Assembly (NCBI RefSeq): GCF_047948215.1
Contig: NC_134458.1
Coordinates: 133,117,571 to 133,181,570 of the forward strand
Length of the DNA stretch: 64,000 nucleotides
Direction: 5' to 3'
From: Lycorma delicatula
Taxonomy: Eukaryota; Arthropoda; Insecta; Hemiptera; Fulgoridae
Position numbers and translations under genes: made by a program. Positions 25,380-37,655 of the stretch are shown here, one piece after another. A model generated the notes under the pieces. That model made no database searches, was not told the DNA's origin, and saw only the letters and a program-made list of their open reading frames with translations. Each line of letters begins with the position of its first letter. Position 1 is the stretch's first letter.

Positions 25380-27590
25380 CTATTTCCCAGAATAGAAGAT
25401 CTCAATAGAGAGGTCAGGCTGGCAGGTTCACTCAAAAGGAGGTTTTGGAAGCCATCATGAAATTAAAAAATAAAAAAAGTCCAGGACCGGATGGCATACC
25501 TGCCGCCATCATTAAAGACCTTGCCAGGATCATACCCTGGGAATTAGTGGATGTTGCAAGTTATGGCTTACAAAACCGTAACTTCCCCAATAGTTGGAAA
25601 GAAGCCAGAACTGTTTTCATTCCTAAAATAGGACCAAATCAAGAACAAGTAGGATACAGACCAATCACACTAATAAATAACATGGGTAAGGTATTCGAAA
25701 GACTATTAGAAACCCGACTCAGAGAAGAAATCGAGGAAAAAGATTGTTTACATGAGGAGCAATATGGTTTTAGAAAAGGCCGGTCTACGATAAACGCGAT
25801 CGATAAAGTTAAGACCTGGGCATTAAATAGTAGAAACGGCACGTGGAGAACTAGGAAAATCCCACTTATTATAATGTTGGATATAAAAAATGCTTTTGGA
25901 TCTGTTCCTTGGAGAGCCATTAACGCAGCATTACAAGCCATGAATATAAGTGATTATCTAGTCAACCAGATTAATCAATACCTTTACCATAGATTCATTG
26001 AGGTTAAAACGTTAAAGGAAAATCCACATTTGAGATATTTGGAGGAGTTCAACAAGGATCAGTCCTTGGGCTTATACTGTGGAATATTTTTTATGACAAA
26101 ATTTTTAGATTGGATTATCCCGAGGGGGTTTTTGTTGTTGGATATGCTGATGACATTGCTATCCTAGTGGAAGACAGAGAAGTTAACAACCTAGAAGATA
26201 AAGCAAATCAGGCGTTACGAATAATTGATGAATGGCTGGTAGGAAGCATGCTACAGATATCCCCTAACAAATCCTGTTGTTTGGTGTTTTCAGGTAGAAG
26301 ACCTATTAGAAACCTCAATATAAACATTAGAGGAGAGAGAATTAAGGAGGTCAAAGAAGCAAAGTATTTAGGGGTTCTTTTGGATAAAAGCCTAAGATTT
26401 AGCAAACACGTAGAGATGATTTGTAAGAAGGTCACTCCTTTGATTAAGGCATTGAGGACTCTTTTCCAGAACCATGGTACACTGAAAATGGTAATAAGGA
26501 GACTGATAACTGCGGCTACCACGTCAGCAATTTTATATGCGGCCCCGATATGGGGAGATACAATGAATATTCAGAGAAACAAAACAAAATTAAAAAGAGT
26601 ACACAGGCTTGCTTTACTGCGTGTAGCCGCGGGATACAGAACAGTGTCATACGACGCGTTGTGTATATTAACGAAGGTTATACCCATTGATTTACAAATT
26701 AAAGGAAGAACACTTAGATATAGGGGTATGTCCAAAGAGGAGGTTGAACGGCTAATTGATCAATAGTGGCAGGGTACATGGACACACTCTAGAGTTGGGG
26801 ATTGGACCAGGCGACTAATCCACAACATAAATACGTGGACTAGTAATAGACTAGGTAATGTAGATTTTTATACGACACAACTGTTGACGGGGCATGGCTC
26901 GTTCGGCCATTATCTGTTTAGAATTGGAAAAAGACCTACCCCACAATGTGTGTACTGCCCAGAGAGTGATGATGCGGAACACACTGTGTTTGTATGCCGA
27001 AGATGGGCTCCAAATAGAAGAGAAATTTCGGACAACGGACTTACACCTGAAGACCTCTTAAATTGGATGGTCTATAGTGACGATAACTGGGATTGGTTCC
27101 GTAGGTTTGCCGGGGAAATCTTACGCACCAAGGAAGAAGAGGACAGAAGAAGGGGTTTGTGAAATTAGGGTAGGGAGGACAGTCCCTCCGTGGAGGGCCC
27201 GTACGCCGTGGTGTGCGGGTTCCTGAGAAGGGGGGGAACTCCTGGGGAGTGTGGGACAAATAAAAGACCGAGTTTCGGTTGGCGGTGCCGCTCCTGCGGG
27301 TGCCTCGGCGCTTAGTGGGGTCGGTGCCGCTGATTAGAGGCAAAGGCATAATGACCGAGACCCGGTTCCCTGCTGAGGGGATGGGAGGTGGCGTAGCCAT
27401 ACCCCGTCTCCGAGGCAGGGGATTAGAGGCAGGCGAATAAAATAAAATTAAAGATCCGAGACCGGGGGAGCTAACCTGCCGTGCCGGGTGTACAACCGGT
27501 GGGCGGGGGACGCTCCCTTAGAGTAAAAGGACACTCTCCCCGACTGAGTATACTTAAATGGATATCCGGTTGGGGAGAGTAGGGAAAAAA
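25380..27590 (+). mobile_element. 5'-truncated R1-clade LINE inserted into a SINE
   Basis: A 2.2-kb insert replaces six SINE bases and ends with a short poly(A) (27585..27592). It begins just upstream of the RT domain, so ORF1 and the endonuclease are missing. Coding sequence runs 25433..27162 with one frameshift and one stop. The GC-rich 3' UTR, 27163..27584, includes several G-rich runs. The left SINE piece ends CAATTG and the right piece restarts AACCACCAAAGAACACCGG; the intact SINE has only about AAACCC between them. Confidence 0.85.
25433..27162 (+). pseudogene. R1-type reverse transcriptase, one frameshift and one stop
   Basis: The RT copies element RNA during target-primed insertion. 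The frame at 25433 reads FTQKEVLEAIMKLKNK, then KSPGPDGIPAAIIK, the RT entry motif. Motif A is IIMLDIKNAFGSVPW near 25870..25915, with its Asp intact. Near 26035 the frame shifts; in the new frame GGVQQGSVLG (26041) and the catalytic GYADDIAILV (26140) follow, then LGVLLDKSLRF and LYAAPIWGD. A single UAG at 26764 interrupts the same frame before LLTGHGSFGHYLFRIGKRP and the Cys-His knuckle QCVYC...EHTVFVC (26944..26997). The frame ends at 27162. Only two lesions in ~1.7 kb make it the best-kept R1 copy here, though inactive. No host gene is suggested. Confidence 0.9.
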
Positions 27591-27647
27591 AACCACCAAA
27601 GAACACCGGTATCCACGATCTAGTATTCAAATCCGTATAAAAGTAAC
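27591..27647 (-). mobile_element. SINE subfamily a, right fragment
   Basis: Continues the SINE interrupted at 25379: AACACCGGTATCCACGATCT and TATTCAAATCCGTATAAAAG match 30981..31020. The tRNA-like head is missing beyond 27647, so the SINE was 5'-truncated or later deleted. Confidence 0.78.
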
Positions 27648-28262
27648 AAAAAACTGGAGGCAAAGCATTAAAATATCTTGGTGCCAAATAATAAAAATCT
27701 CTTATACCACCAGATGTATCTTTCTTCTCTTCTCCCATCATTCCTGCTACTATTCTCCTTTTAATATGAATCTGTTTCATAGAAGATCTTTTATTTTCAT
27801 TAGAAAAAATATATATTTTATTTTTATAAATAAATTATAAACATCAGGAATTTTTATCTGAAGTTATAGAACATCTATTCCTTCAGATATAAATTCACAT
27901 TTTAAAGGTACATTATTGAAGTGCAAAGAGTAAATAAATGTTAGGTTTTCAAAAACTGGCTTTTTTAAATTTCTTGTTTAAAAGAATTTTAATTCACTTC
28001 AACAAACGCACAGGAAGTTTTTATTTCTACATAGCGATTCAATCTAATATGGAAAATAAAAGTATGTTAGATCAAAAATCACTATATGACTAAAAAAGTA
28101 AACACTATAATAACTCGTGTAAAAGTAAACAAAGCACATAAATTCATAAATTTCTAGAAAAATTCTACCAGAATTTTTAACAATTACATCTCTCAATAAC
28201 CTGGTTTGTAACCGACATTTTTTTTAATTTAAGCATTATTGGTCACTAAGTATATATATATT
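27648..28262. other. AT-rich non-coding stretch
   Basis: No gene or repeat recognised between the nested insertion and the Helitron-like element. Confidence 0.5.
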
Positions 28263-30441
28263 TCTTGTGTGCGTTTGTATGAAAGTGAACTCCTCCTAAA
28301 CGTCTGGACACTGATTTTGATGAAATTTTTTGTGTGTGATCAAGGCGATTCAAGAATGATTTAGATTCACAATTTGGTCCACTGGAAAATGTTGTTTTAA
28401 TTCTTTTTTTATTTATACGTAGTTGTTGATTTTGGAATTTTTATATTGGATCCGGCAGACTGCGCTACCATCGCAGTATCGAATATTCAATAATATTCTA
28501 TTATAATTTTAGTTTATCCCGACAGTTGCTGCTGCAATCAAATTGAGAAAAATATTTCGTAATTTTGTGTTATTATTGTGTTACAAAAAATCGCGAGAAA
28601 ACAGTTTTTTAATAAATAAAAGGCTAATAAATCAGATGGAAATGTAAACAAAGGAAAACCAATCAGATCAATGCAAGATGGCCGCTGTCAAACACAACGA
28701 CCAATCACAAAGAGCCCGTATGGCCGTTGCCAATGTAAACAAAATCACAACTGCTTAAGTAACAAGTAGGCTGCACTGCGATCGCGTTTAGAATTGTGCT
28801 GACATTGAGAAATATTATATTATTATTTATTGAAATAACGTTTTAAAGTGTAATTAAAAAATATACATTGTGCAAATTTGTAAGTTACAGTATTGAAGTG
28901 AAAATGTTTTTTTAATTTATTTGTGTTGTTGATCTTGGGATGGTTAACGTTCACAATTGGGTCCGGTAGGCAGAGCTGCGATCGCGTTTTAGAAGTTTTT
29001 TTTTTTAATTTTTGGTTTTCATTCAAACCCGGTAGTTGGTGCTGCGATCGGATTCTAGGAATTTGTTTTATTTTGCTGCTTTTTCGCATATCAGTTACTT
29101 GCTTCGTAGCTTAGTGTTGTTCTTACATTAAAATTCGTATTTTTAACGAACTACTGTGTTTAGAGAATAGTTTGAATTAAATCCGATAGGTAGTGCTGTT
29201 CTGACAATTGGATTTATTTACATTCTGAATTTTATAAAGTTAAAGGTGAAATTTTATAAGGTTCCGTAATGTTTTGTAAGTTTCTTAAAGTTCAGTATTA
29301 ATTGTAATGATTTTGCAGCCACAACACTTTTCGTTAAACAATTATTTTCCACCGAATACTGTTATTAGAGAGTGGTGTGAATTAAATCCGATAGGTAGTG
29401 CTGTTGTTTTGCCATTTGGATTTATTTACATTCTGACTTTTATAAAGTGAAAGGTTAAATTTTGTTAAATTGCTAATGTTCAGTTTTTTAAGGTTTTATG
29501 AAACTTTCAATTGTCATTTAATCTGTATGTATACTCAGATCTAGCAATAGCGAAGCATTGCCGAGTCTGCTAGAATTGCGCGCTTATTGAGAATATTATA
29601 TTATATTATTATTTATTGAAATAACGTTTTAAAGTTTAATTGAAAAATGTACATTGTGCAAATTTGTAAGGTGCGTATTGAAGTGAGTATTTTACATGAT
29701 TTTTCATGAATTTTAATGATGTGTACACGTGCATTCAATAACAATCAACTTAACCTACAAATTTAAATTGTCAGTTCTCATTTGATTCTATGCAACTTAT
29801 GAAGTATTGAACGGCTCTTTGAAAATAAAAATTATAACATTTATAAAATTAAAATATAAGTTACTTATAATATAGTTTAAAGTATATTTAAAAAATTCAA
29901 TTTATAATGTTTTAGCAGATTAATTTTATAAAAAGTTTTCTAAAATTATTTTTAATTTACACTTATCTAAAATTTGGTAAAATAGATGTTAAAATAAAGA
30001 ATGAGAAAAATGATAAAAATTTCTACTAAAATTTCAACTACGTTGCTTTTTTACAGTGCTTTAATTTTTTTATTAATTGATTAATTAAGCTGTTACATGG
30101 TTATGAAACATCAAAATTATTAAAAAAAAAAAAAATATGTAGGACTTATGTAGGTACTTTTTTAGAATGATGTTAATTTTACGACGTGCCGATTTTTTAA
30201 TTCAATTTTCATCGGACATCTCAATATTTAGTGAAAATAAATATTAACCATACTACACATAATTAATCAATAAACCCATTACAATAATACAACAGTCACA
30301 AACTGATAATATCATACTAATAGTCATTTTAATGAAATTTAGAACACATTCCTGCTAATTTTAACTTAAGTTACTTATATTTATGTGTGTGCATTTATTA
30401 CAGAATAATGCCGCGTCAGGACAACGTCTGTCGGGTCCGCT

Positions 30442-30443
<2 letters not shown>
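28263..30443 (+). mobile_element. Probable non-autonomous Helitron-like element
   Basis: The left end reads TCTTGTGTGCGTTTGTATG after a TA-rich flank. It leads into CTCCTAAACGTCTGGACACT, GATTTTGATGAAATTTTTTG and GGCGATTCAAGAATG, a layout common at insect Helitron 5' ends. The right end is CAGGACAACGTCTGTCGGG then TCCGCTGG, giving a terminal CTRR (CTGG). A short inverted pair (GGAC...GTCC) sits just inside it, and a T follows. No terminal inverted repeat or target duplication is seen, and no Rep/helicase frame exists. Internally, a block at 28809..28900 recurs at 29588..29690, and a second (AATCCGATAGGTAGTGCTG) recurs at 29181 and 29388. The superfamily assignment is from memory of end structure, so it stays probable. 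Confidence 0.6.

Positions 30444-30472
<29 letters not shown>
30444..30472. repeat. (TA)n microsatellite abutting the Helitron-like 3' end
   Basis: About 14 TA units start directly at the CTGG terminus. This may be a target-site preference or post-insertion expansion. Confidence 0.9.
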
Positions 30473-30475
<3 letters not shown>

Positions 30476-30814
30476 AATAATTATTTCAGAAGTAATTATC
30501 CAAAAAAAAATTATTCTAATTACGGTAAAACTCCACATTAATGTTCATCACAATCTAATTTGACTTATTATTTTTCATTAGGATAATTGGCTAATTTTTA
30601 TACGTAATCAGATCTGGATTATAAGGAAGTCGATTGATATAATCAATAGTCCGATTCATAACGGAAACTGGATATGCTACATCAAATTTTAACAGAAATC
30701 CAGAAAACCTTGAGTCCTAGATACGTAGACTGTTGATGGATGATAACGTAATATTAATTAGTCTGTCTGTAAAATTTTGATATCATCTACTGTATGTGTC
30801 AACATATGAAAATA
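30473..30814. other. AT-rich non-coding stretch
   Basis: Nothing recognised between the (TA)n tract and the next SINE. Confidence 0.45.
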
Positions 30815-31135
30815 GGCTGCGTCAGATCTTTCTCTTTTTCCTGTTTAGCTTCCGGTAACTACCGTTTAGATAATACTTCAGAGGATGATATGTATGAGTG
30901 TAAATGAAGTGTAGTCTTGTACATTCTCAGTTTGACCAATCCTGAGATGTGTGGTTAATTGAAACCCAACTAGCACCAATGAACACCGGTATCCACGATC
31001 TAGCATTCAAATCCATGTAAAAATAATTGGCTGTACTAGGACTTGAACGCTGGAACTCTCGGCTTCCAAATCAGCTGATTTGGGAAGACGCATTCACCAC
31101 TTGACCAACCCGGTGGGTGTGGCTACATCAGATCT
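30815..31135 (-). mobile_element. Full-length SINE subfamily a, minus strand, with 15-bp TSD
   Basis: The SINE body is 30830..31120. On the minus strand it starts with CACCGGGTTGGTCAAGTGGT (A box), has TTCCAGCGTTCAAGTCC (B box) and ends GGAAGCTAAACAGGAAAAAG. Flanks are GGCTGCGTCAGATCT (30815..30829) and GGCTACATCAGATCT (31121..31135), a 15-bp duplication with two differences. It matches 6848..7132 over its whole length. Confidence 0.9.
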
Positions 31136-31379
31136 ACACTTTTCGAAAAAAAAAAAACAACGTATGGTCAAATAAAAATTTTATAAGTAACTCCGACAGA
31201 AATCATGGTAAACTATTAAAATATAATGATTTAGCGCTAATGTTTTAGTTTTACATAAAGTCTTCATTTGCGAAAAATATTTTACTCTACCAAAAATAAA
31301 AACAGCTGATAAAGTATAGCATGACTTTCCCGATTATTAATAATAACAATTAAAAGTGTGTAGCCAAAAAACATACATT

Positions 31380-31990
31380 TGTTTAGAGGTGGGAATAAAT
31401 TTTAAGAAAACATTTTCTAAAAATATTTATATATAGGTTAAGTTTAACAAATTAACACCTCTTAACACCTTAACACCTCTTTAATAAGGGCTATAATAAG
31501 GAAAAGAAAATTTAAAAAAAGATTTTTCACCATTTTAGGCGTCTACAATTAAAAAAAAACCCGTAAACATTTCTTGATAGTTCTATATATGAAGTAGAAA
31601 CTTTCAAAAGATGTTTGAAAAATATTTAAGCCAAAGAAAGATACATCAAAAGAACAAAATCATAAATTTCATTTTTAAGAGGTGGGTTGTTGATTTTTTG
31701 AAAAATATTGGATTATTTATATACACATTGTAGGTAAACAAATTTCCTTTAATAAAGTTTTCTCTAAAATTCCTCTGAAAAAAATCGAAATAACTTTACC
31801 CCCTATCCCCTCAACGAATTTTGAAAAGAATTAACATAATCAGTGCCCATATATAGAAATATTTGAGCCAAATTTGAAGAAAATCGGTTTGGCCAATCCT
31901 AAGATATAAGGGCAAAAGAGTGCGACACACATACGTACGCACATACATACATACATACATATGTTTTTTGGTCCAGATAACTAATTGGAC
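31380..31990 (-). repeat. Interspersed repeat family C, copy 2 (inverted)
   Basis: Reverse complement of the family at 2215..2830 and 53550..54390. On the minus strand it runs from a GTATG microsatellite (TACA units at 31942..31963 on the plus strand), through CCCTTATATCTTAGGATTGG and TTCTTCAAATTTGGCTCAAA, to the CTTCATATATAGAAC block and CCCACCTCT. No real gene. Confidence 0.65.
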
Positions 31991-33800
31991 CCTAAACCAT
32001 AAAGCTTTGCAAAAACCCAAATACCCAATTTTTGACATGATACCCCTTTAATATAGCTACTATAGTTATATACACCGGGAAAGTAAAAACAAACAGAATT
32101 ATAAATTCATTTAAAAAAACTTATTTCCATGGTTGCTGTTTTCCAAAAGCAACCCTTGAAAACAGTATCGCTCGAAGATTAATATTGAAATTTTTTAATG
32201 TATGAAAAATATTAAATTTTCTCCGATAATTGGAATGAGTTGAATGAAAAACATTTCAGATGAATGGCTGAGATACAAATCGACTACTGATATCGAAAAT
32301 AAAGATGGTTACTTGCCAATAATAAACACCTTTCTTGCCAAATATATTTTTATTTATATTTTCTAAATCCTAACCAACATTAATTTCATTTAGATAATTT
32401 TATACTTATATAAAATAGTTAATTTTAAATTGAGACAACTTCGAGAATAATCAAGAGAACGTTATACAATTCGTGGTGATAAAAAACAATTTTCCCTAAT
32501 ATAATAAATTACGTAGCTAGATTAAACATTAGAATGATAACTATAATTTTTCACTAAAGAATTATTTTTTAAGAAATAATAAATTCTAATTTCACACACT
32601 CTCTCTTCTTAAATTAACATGATTATATTTTTCTTAATAAGTAACCATATCATAGTTTAAATATTCCTTCACGTATAAAATCTTATATTATAAGGTGAAA
32701 ATACTAGTGTCATCATCATATGAGATTGTCGTTCAGAAACATAGAAAGTGTGGGAAGTCCACCATGTACATCCACATCACATAAAATGTTCAAAACTGCA
32801 CGCAAAACATTCGTATATAGCTTATGAATGTGCATGCTTTTACAGAATTCACTTTCACACTTTATGTAAGAAATAAATTACAAAAAGATATCACGAATAG
32901 TTTTAATTAAGACAATATATATATATATACATATATATTATATATATGCCTATTTTACGTAACATAAAATAGGATTTTAGCCCAACTTCGAGGCAGATTG
33001 TAGTACTTCCATCATTCATCCGGAAATTTTAATTAATGTTACAGTTTAGATATTTTTTAGCAAGCTGAAGCTTTCTATACTTTATTCCTAATATCAGATA
33101 TGTTTTAAAAAGGGTATACAGCCCTTGAAAATCTCATTAAACCCAAAAAATTTAGAAAAATGAAAGTAAAAAATGAATAAAAACAATAAATATAATTACT
33201 GTTGATCAACAAAAAATCAAGGTTTTAAAGTTATAGAAGTCCTTAGATATAAATTATTACATAAAGAAGAAAGAGAAAAAAAAGGTTAATTAATGTGAAT
33301 ATAGATATTAATCAGTTATTTCACGATTAATTAATGTAAAAATTAAAAGGTTGTTTTTATTTTTTTATTGGTAGGCGATATAAGTTATAATTTTACGTTA
33401 ATAGTTATTTAAGGATTATGTAAAAAAAACAGAAGTTAGTTATCACGTAGAACTAATTAACTTATTTTAAAAAAAATAAAAAAAGTAGGTACTGTTTCAA
33501 TGACTAACCAATTTAATTTTCATATACTTTTTTGAGTACTGTAATTATTGTATAAAACAGATTAAAAATTAAATAACTGGTAATGTAACTATTTATAAAA
33601 ATTTTCCATTTATAAAATACCAGTTAAACCATAAAAAATAAAATATTGTATTCTATTAAAAGGTTAAATTAAATTTTATTACGATTTTTTACTTTTGGTT
33701 GTAATAAATACTTTGCGTTAAATTCAAAAGATGATCAGTATCCGTAAATATATATATATACGGTATATCCATAAATTATTCCAGAATATTGCCTGTCACT
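31991..33800. other. AT-rich non-coding stretch
   Basis: Holds a TA-rich run at 32914..32948 and a short (TA)n tract at about 33750..33760. No gene recognised. The segment 32700..32870 is slightly GC-richer and unidentified. Confidence 0.5.
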
Positions 33801-34590
33801 TTTTTTTCTAGGAGAAGGGAAAATCTTTACAGACACTATATGGTCTCGAACACCATGGTAGTGCGGGACTTTCCTTTGCGGCTCTACCTACTAACACCCC
33901 TCCCCCTCTAAAACATGGGATTCCGGGCCCACCAACAGTATTATCACGGCATCGCATGGGTCTTTAGTCACTTCAAGCCTCGATAGTTGGTCCCACGCTT
34001 TCTTTTTTTTTTTTTTATCCGTGGCACATTCAGGGGTTTTAGTCACTCCGGCACTTCTTCCGCTTTCTTCGTACAGTAAATTTTTATAAACATCGCGGAC
34101 ACCTTGTACGCAGCATACTCCCCGTGATGTCAACTAGGATAATACGCCGAATTCTCTCCAGCATGCTTCCCTATCCTCCAAGAACAGAATTCACACAGAC
34201 ACCGTGTGTCTTGCGTTGTCCTCCTTCCAGCAGTAATCACATTCTGTAGAGGGTCTCAACGTCCGCGTACATAGGTATGATTTGAAGCATTCGTGACCGA
34301 CAAACAATTGGATCGACTCGTACCCCAATTCTCCGTGCTTGCGATCCAGCCTTTTTTGAAGGTCTGGGATCAGCCTGTGGGTTCATCCGCTCTTCATCGA
34401 TTGATTCCACTTCTCCTGCATTTACGGACAAGCGATGCCTCTACGTTCATCTTATCCCCTTCCTGAACATCTCTTTTCTCTTCGAGAGAGAAGAGATCAA
34501 GGGGCGCTTGTCACCTCCATAGTACTAAAAATATGTCCAGAGTTACGTTCAGTATTTTTGACCCAGTTGGACAAGAAGCATTTTGGTATC
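33801..34590 (-). pseudogene. R1-clade LINE relic, family A, second copy
   Basis: Read on the minus strand from about 34590: the RLIP block (THRLIPDLQKRLDRKHGELG, preceded by a UGA where copy 1 has Trp), then FVGHECFKSYLCTRTLRPST, ECDYCWKEDNARHT near 34200..34240, and a stop. The 3' UTR then shares long blocks with 18900..19262 (GTGGGCCCGGAATCC, GGGGGAGGGGTGTTAGTAGG, CACTACCATGGTGTTCGA). It ends in a poly(A) at about 33801..33808. An internal A15 run lies near 34005. Separate minus-strand frames at 33891 and 34237 are only pieces of this relic. Confidence 0.82.
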
Positions 34591-35529
34591 CTTAATCTTT
34601 TTTTTATTCGTAAACTATAATTTCTGTTAGCCTTTTGAATAATATTGCACCAAATTATTCAGACTTATTGAAGTAAAATTTTAAACCTTAAATAACAAGA
34701 GGGCTGAATGGAACTTACTTATAATATCAATTTCTTTTTAAACTTATTTAAGATCAAAAATCAAACCGCATTTAGTATGAATTTAGATGAAATGGGAAGT
34801 TTTAAATGCTTTATTCTGGTCCCGAATAAAGAATTTAAACATTTTTGAATTTTTTATTTCTGATATCTTTTTTGCAAGTTGTGTCTGTTACTAAAAATAA
34901 GAGTATATGGCATAACTGTTGAGCAAGGGGATCAAATAGGATCCAAATTTTGTTATTGAACTTAAAAAAAGTTTTTATTACAGGATTACGTGGATGATAA
35001 AAACGTCATTTGCTCAAAGAGGTCAATAAGAATCCAAACGTTTTTACGAAGAATTTTTGATTTCTTTCTCAATTATACTTTTAATACTGTATAATTTTTA
35101 AGATAAAAATCGTCATTTGATCAAGGGGATAATATCGGATTAAATTGTTTATTTGAAAATTTTTCGCAATTTTATTTTATAATTAACTGTTGAATGATTA
35201 AATTTCCTGTAACGAATTAAAAATAAAAGTCAATAACAAAGCCTTTTTTCAAAGGCTGATGTTGATTGTTAAAAATAATCAAAACGGTAATCTAGTTTGT
35301 TGATTTTAAATTATTATTATTATTATTATTTTTTTTTTTTTGTAAATAGTTTTTGAGCTTTTACATGGTTTTCAGTAGAACTTGACAAATTAAAATAAAA
35401 AATTATAAAAACATTTTTTTATGTTTTAATGTCACTTATAAATAACTTTTTTTCTCTTGCGATCCAGCCTTCTAAACGGACTACGCAAATATTAAATGGA
35501 AGGTTTTTGGGGTTAATTTTTCTCTTTTG
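34591..35529. other. AT-rich non-coding stretch
   Basis: Contains an ATT run at about 35312..35330 followed by poly-T. No gene recognised. Confidence 0.5.
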
Positions 35530-36080
35530 TCAAAACTTTTATCTGATATGAGAATTTCTTTTTTCTTTCATCCGACCCCTGGACTTCTCCTTGACGTCTT
35601 CTTCGTTTGCAAAGGCTCTGATGTTGTGCAGGTGTTTTCTGTATTCTGTTCTGTTGCATAATTCATTTGTGATATTATGTTTGTTTAGTTACTCTTTCAT
35701 TCTTTTGGTGAAAGTGTAATTGGTTTTGGAGTTCATCATTTTGATATAGATTTGTTCGATCCACCTTTTCTCTTCCATCCTTATTATGTGTCCGTGGAAT
35801 TTGAGTTTTCATCTGATGATAGTTTAGTAAATGTCTGCCCTACGTTCATTTATTTTTTGTATGGGCATTTTTATGGAGCCTTCTTCTATTTTCAACGGCT
35901 CATATATTCTTTACGGCTTATATCTTCTTTACTATTTTCTCAAGGGTTTTGGTTCTATATTTAGCGAATGTTTTTTATCCATACAGTATTACTGGTTTGA
36001 TGACTGTGGTTAGTGCCTCAGTTTGGCTTTTCTAGTAGTTCACCTTTCCATCCTGGAGTGGTGTTTTGTCTAAAAAATTG
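35530..36080 (-). pseudogene. LINE reverse-transcriptase C-terminal relic (RTE-like)
   Basis: Translating the minus strand across stops gives VIKPVILYG near 36000, then a decayed 'E-x-x-L-x-K-I-x-K-K-I' stretch. The segment KLKFHGHIIRMEEKRWIEQ follows near 35770..35820, the common 'R-x-x-W/F-x-GHxxRM' tail of RTE/CR1-type elements. Then come TNYTFTKRMKE, NRTEYRKHLHNIRAFANEED and VKEKSRGRMKEKRN (about 35560). At least three stops interrupt it. Apparent plus-strand frames here (35752, 35831) are shadows. Confidence 0.7.
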
Positions 36081-36959
36081 TGTTATTGTTTGTCCTAAGT
36101 TTCAGAACTTTTTTGATAAAAGTTAAAAATTGTGTAATTTAAATGAAAAATATGTTTTATTTATATTAAGTAATTTTTGAGAAAAATATAAACCTTTAGT
36201 ATATGACAAGATAAAACATACTTCCTTAACTTTTTTTTAAAATTATTTGTGTAATCAAATAATTACTGTACTAACCAAATAGTTATGATTTAATTACTAT
36301 GCTATAAATTTTATTCGCGTAGCGTAATAAAATATGGTAATTCTAAGTTGTATTTTGAACATGAATTAGTATTTGACTAAAACGTATATAAAAGTGTTAA
36401 TATTTGATTATGCTAGTGCATAAATTCAAGGTTATGTTTTTTTTTTATGCGAACTCCATTTACTAATGTTAACCATGACCTTATTCCCACAATATAAATT
36501 GCAGTGCGCTATAATATGTATGCAGTTAAAAATAATTCAATGTAAAACGTATCATCAATTGTTCTGTTGTTATAGTTGTATATTATTACGCTATCCCATA
36601 GTGATTGTTATAAGTTTTACGAATTATTGTGTATTATGCAATCCTTCAATTGTTTAGTTCAATGCCTGATAAAATATACTTTGCGAGTAATAATGATCGA
36701 ATTGATTGATAGTATAACTATATATTTAGTAGATTTTGATCTCTCGTTATTCTTACTTTTATGTCGAAGATTTTGATATAAAATTTCCTAAGATATCATT
36801 GGAAATATATCCTGGAGATCACATTTTTAACAAATTATTTGTTTATTAATTTCATATAAATCACTTTTTTTATTAAATGAACGGGCCATAAAATATTATA
36901 AATTGAAAATGTAAAATAACAAATGGAATCGCGTCGAAATATTTTAAGAAAAAATCTGA
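36081..36959. other. AT-rich non-coding stretch
   Basis: Short plus-strand frames of 63-66 codons lack features of real genes. Nothing else recognised. Confidence 0.45.
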
Positions 36960-37655
36960 TGTGTACACAACATAACTTCCTTGTCCGCCTATTAAATTAC
37001 ATATACACTTTTTTTTTAATGAAAAGCCCATAAGATTTATTTCATTAATAACTTCCGATATTTTATCATATTTTTTTTTATTGTTATTACTGAATTATTA
37101 TTTATTGTAATTTTTTTGTACAATCAGAATTATTAATAAATCAAATACATTTAAATTAAAAAAAAGGAGATGAAGTAGGATTCGAACCTTCCTCTTATAA
37201 GATCCAAATACTCGTATTTCATTAATTATAATTTCATTCCGCTATAACTCTGGAACCAATGAAAATAAGTACCACTTATGATAGATCGTTGAAAATCTCT
37301 CAATGAGGGCTTATTACTGCAGTTAAGAAAGTGTCAAAAATCAATTTTTTTTTGGATTTTGAACTTAATGGACTTTTGGTCCAATCGATTACAATCGAAA
37401 GGGGAGGTGCACAACTAACTAGATGTTACAAAGTCCTAATTCCAAAATTTCCAAAACTCAAAAATTTTCCAAATTTTTGAGTTACGCGAGATACACACAT
37501 ACGTACGTTCTTAAGACGTCAAGCCGAAATTAATAAAACTGGATTCAGGGATGCTCAAAATGAATATTTCCGTTGAAATCTGAAAACTGACATTTTTCGC
37601 GATCACAATACTTCCTTTACTTCGTACAAGAAGGTAGCAAGGTTTCACAATTCCA
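36960..37655 (-). repeat. ~700-bp repeat family E, copy 2 (inverted)
   Basis: Reverse complement of 24545..25257. On the minus strand it begins CTTGTACGAAGTAAAGGAAG then TATTGTGATCGCGAAAAATG, and contains ACGTACGTATGTGTGTATCT, TAGTTGTGCACCTCCCCTTT, AATGAAATACGAGTATTTGG, the tRNA-like AGGTTCGAATCCTACTTCA, and GGCGGACAAGGAAGTTATG. Compared with copy 1, the bases before the B box (GGGGAAGGCACATC) are partly lost. Confidence 0.75.

Noticed and set aside
27041..27780. Two minus-strand frames of 119 and 110 codons
   Set aside because: They are antisense to the R1 coding end and GC-rich 3' UTR; GC-rich DNA simply has fewer stops.
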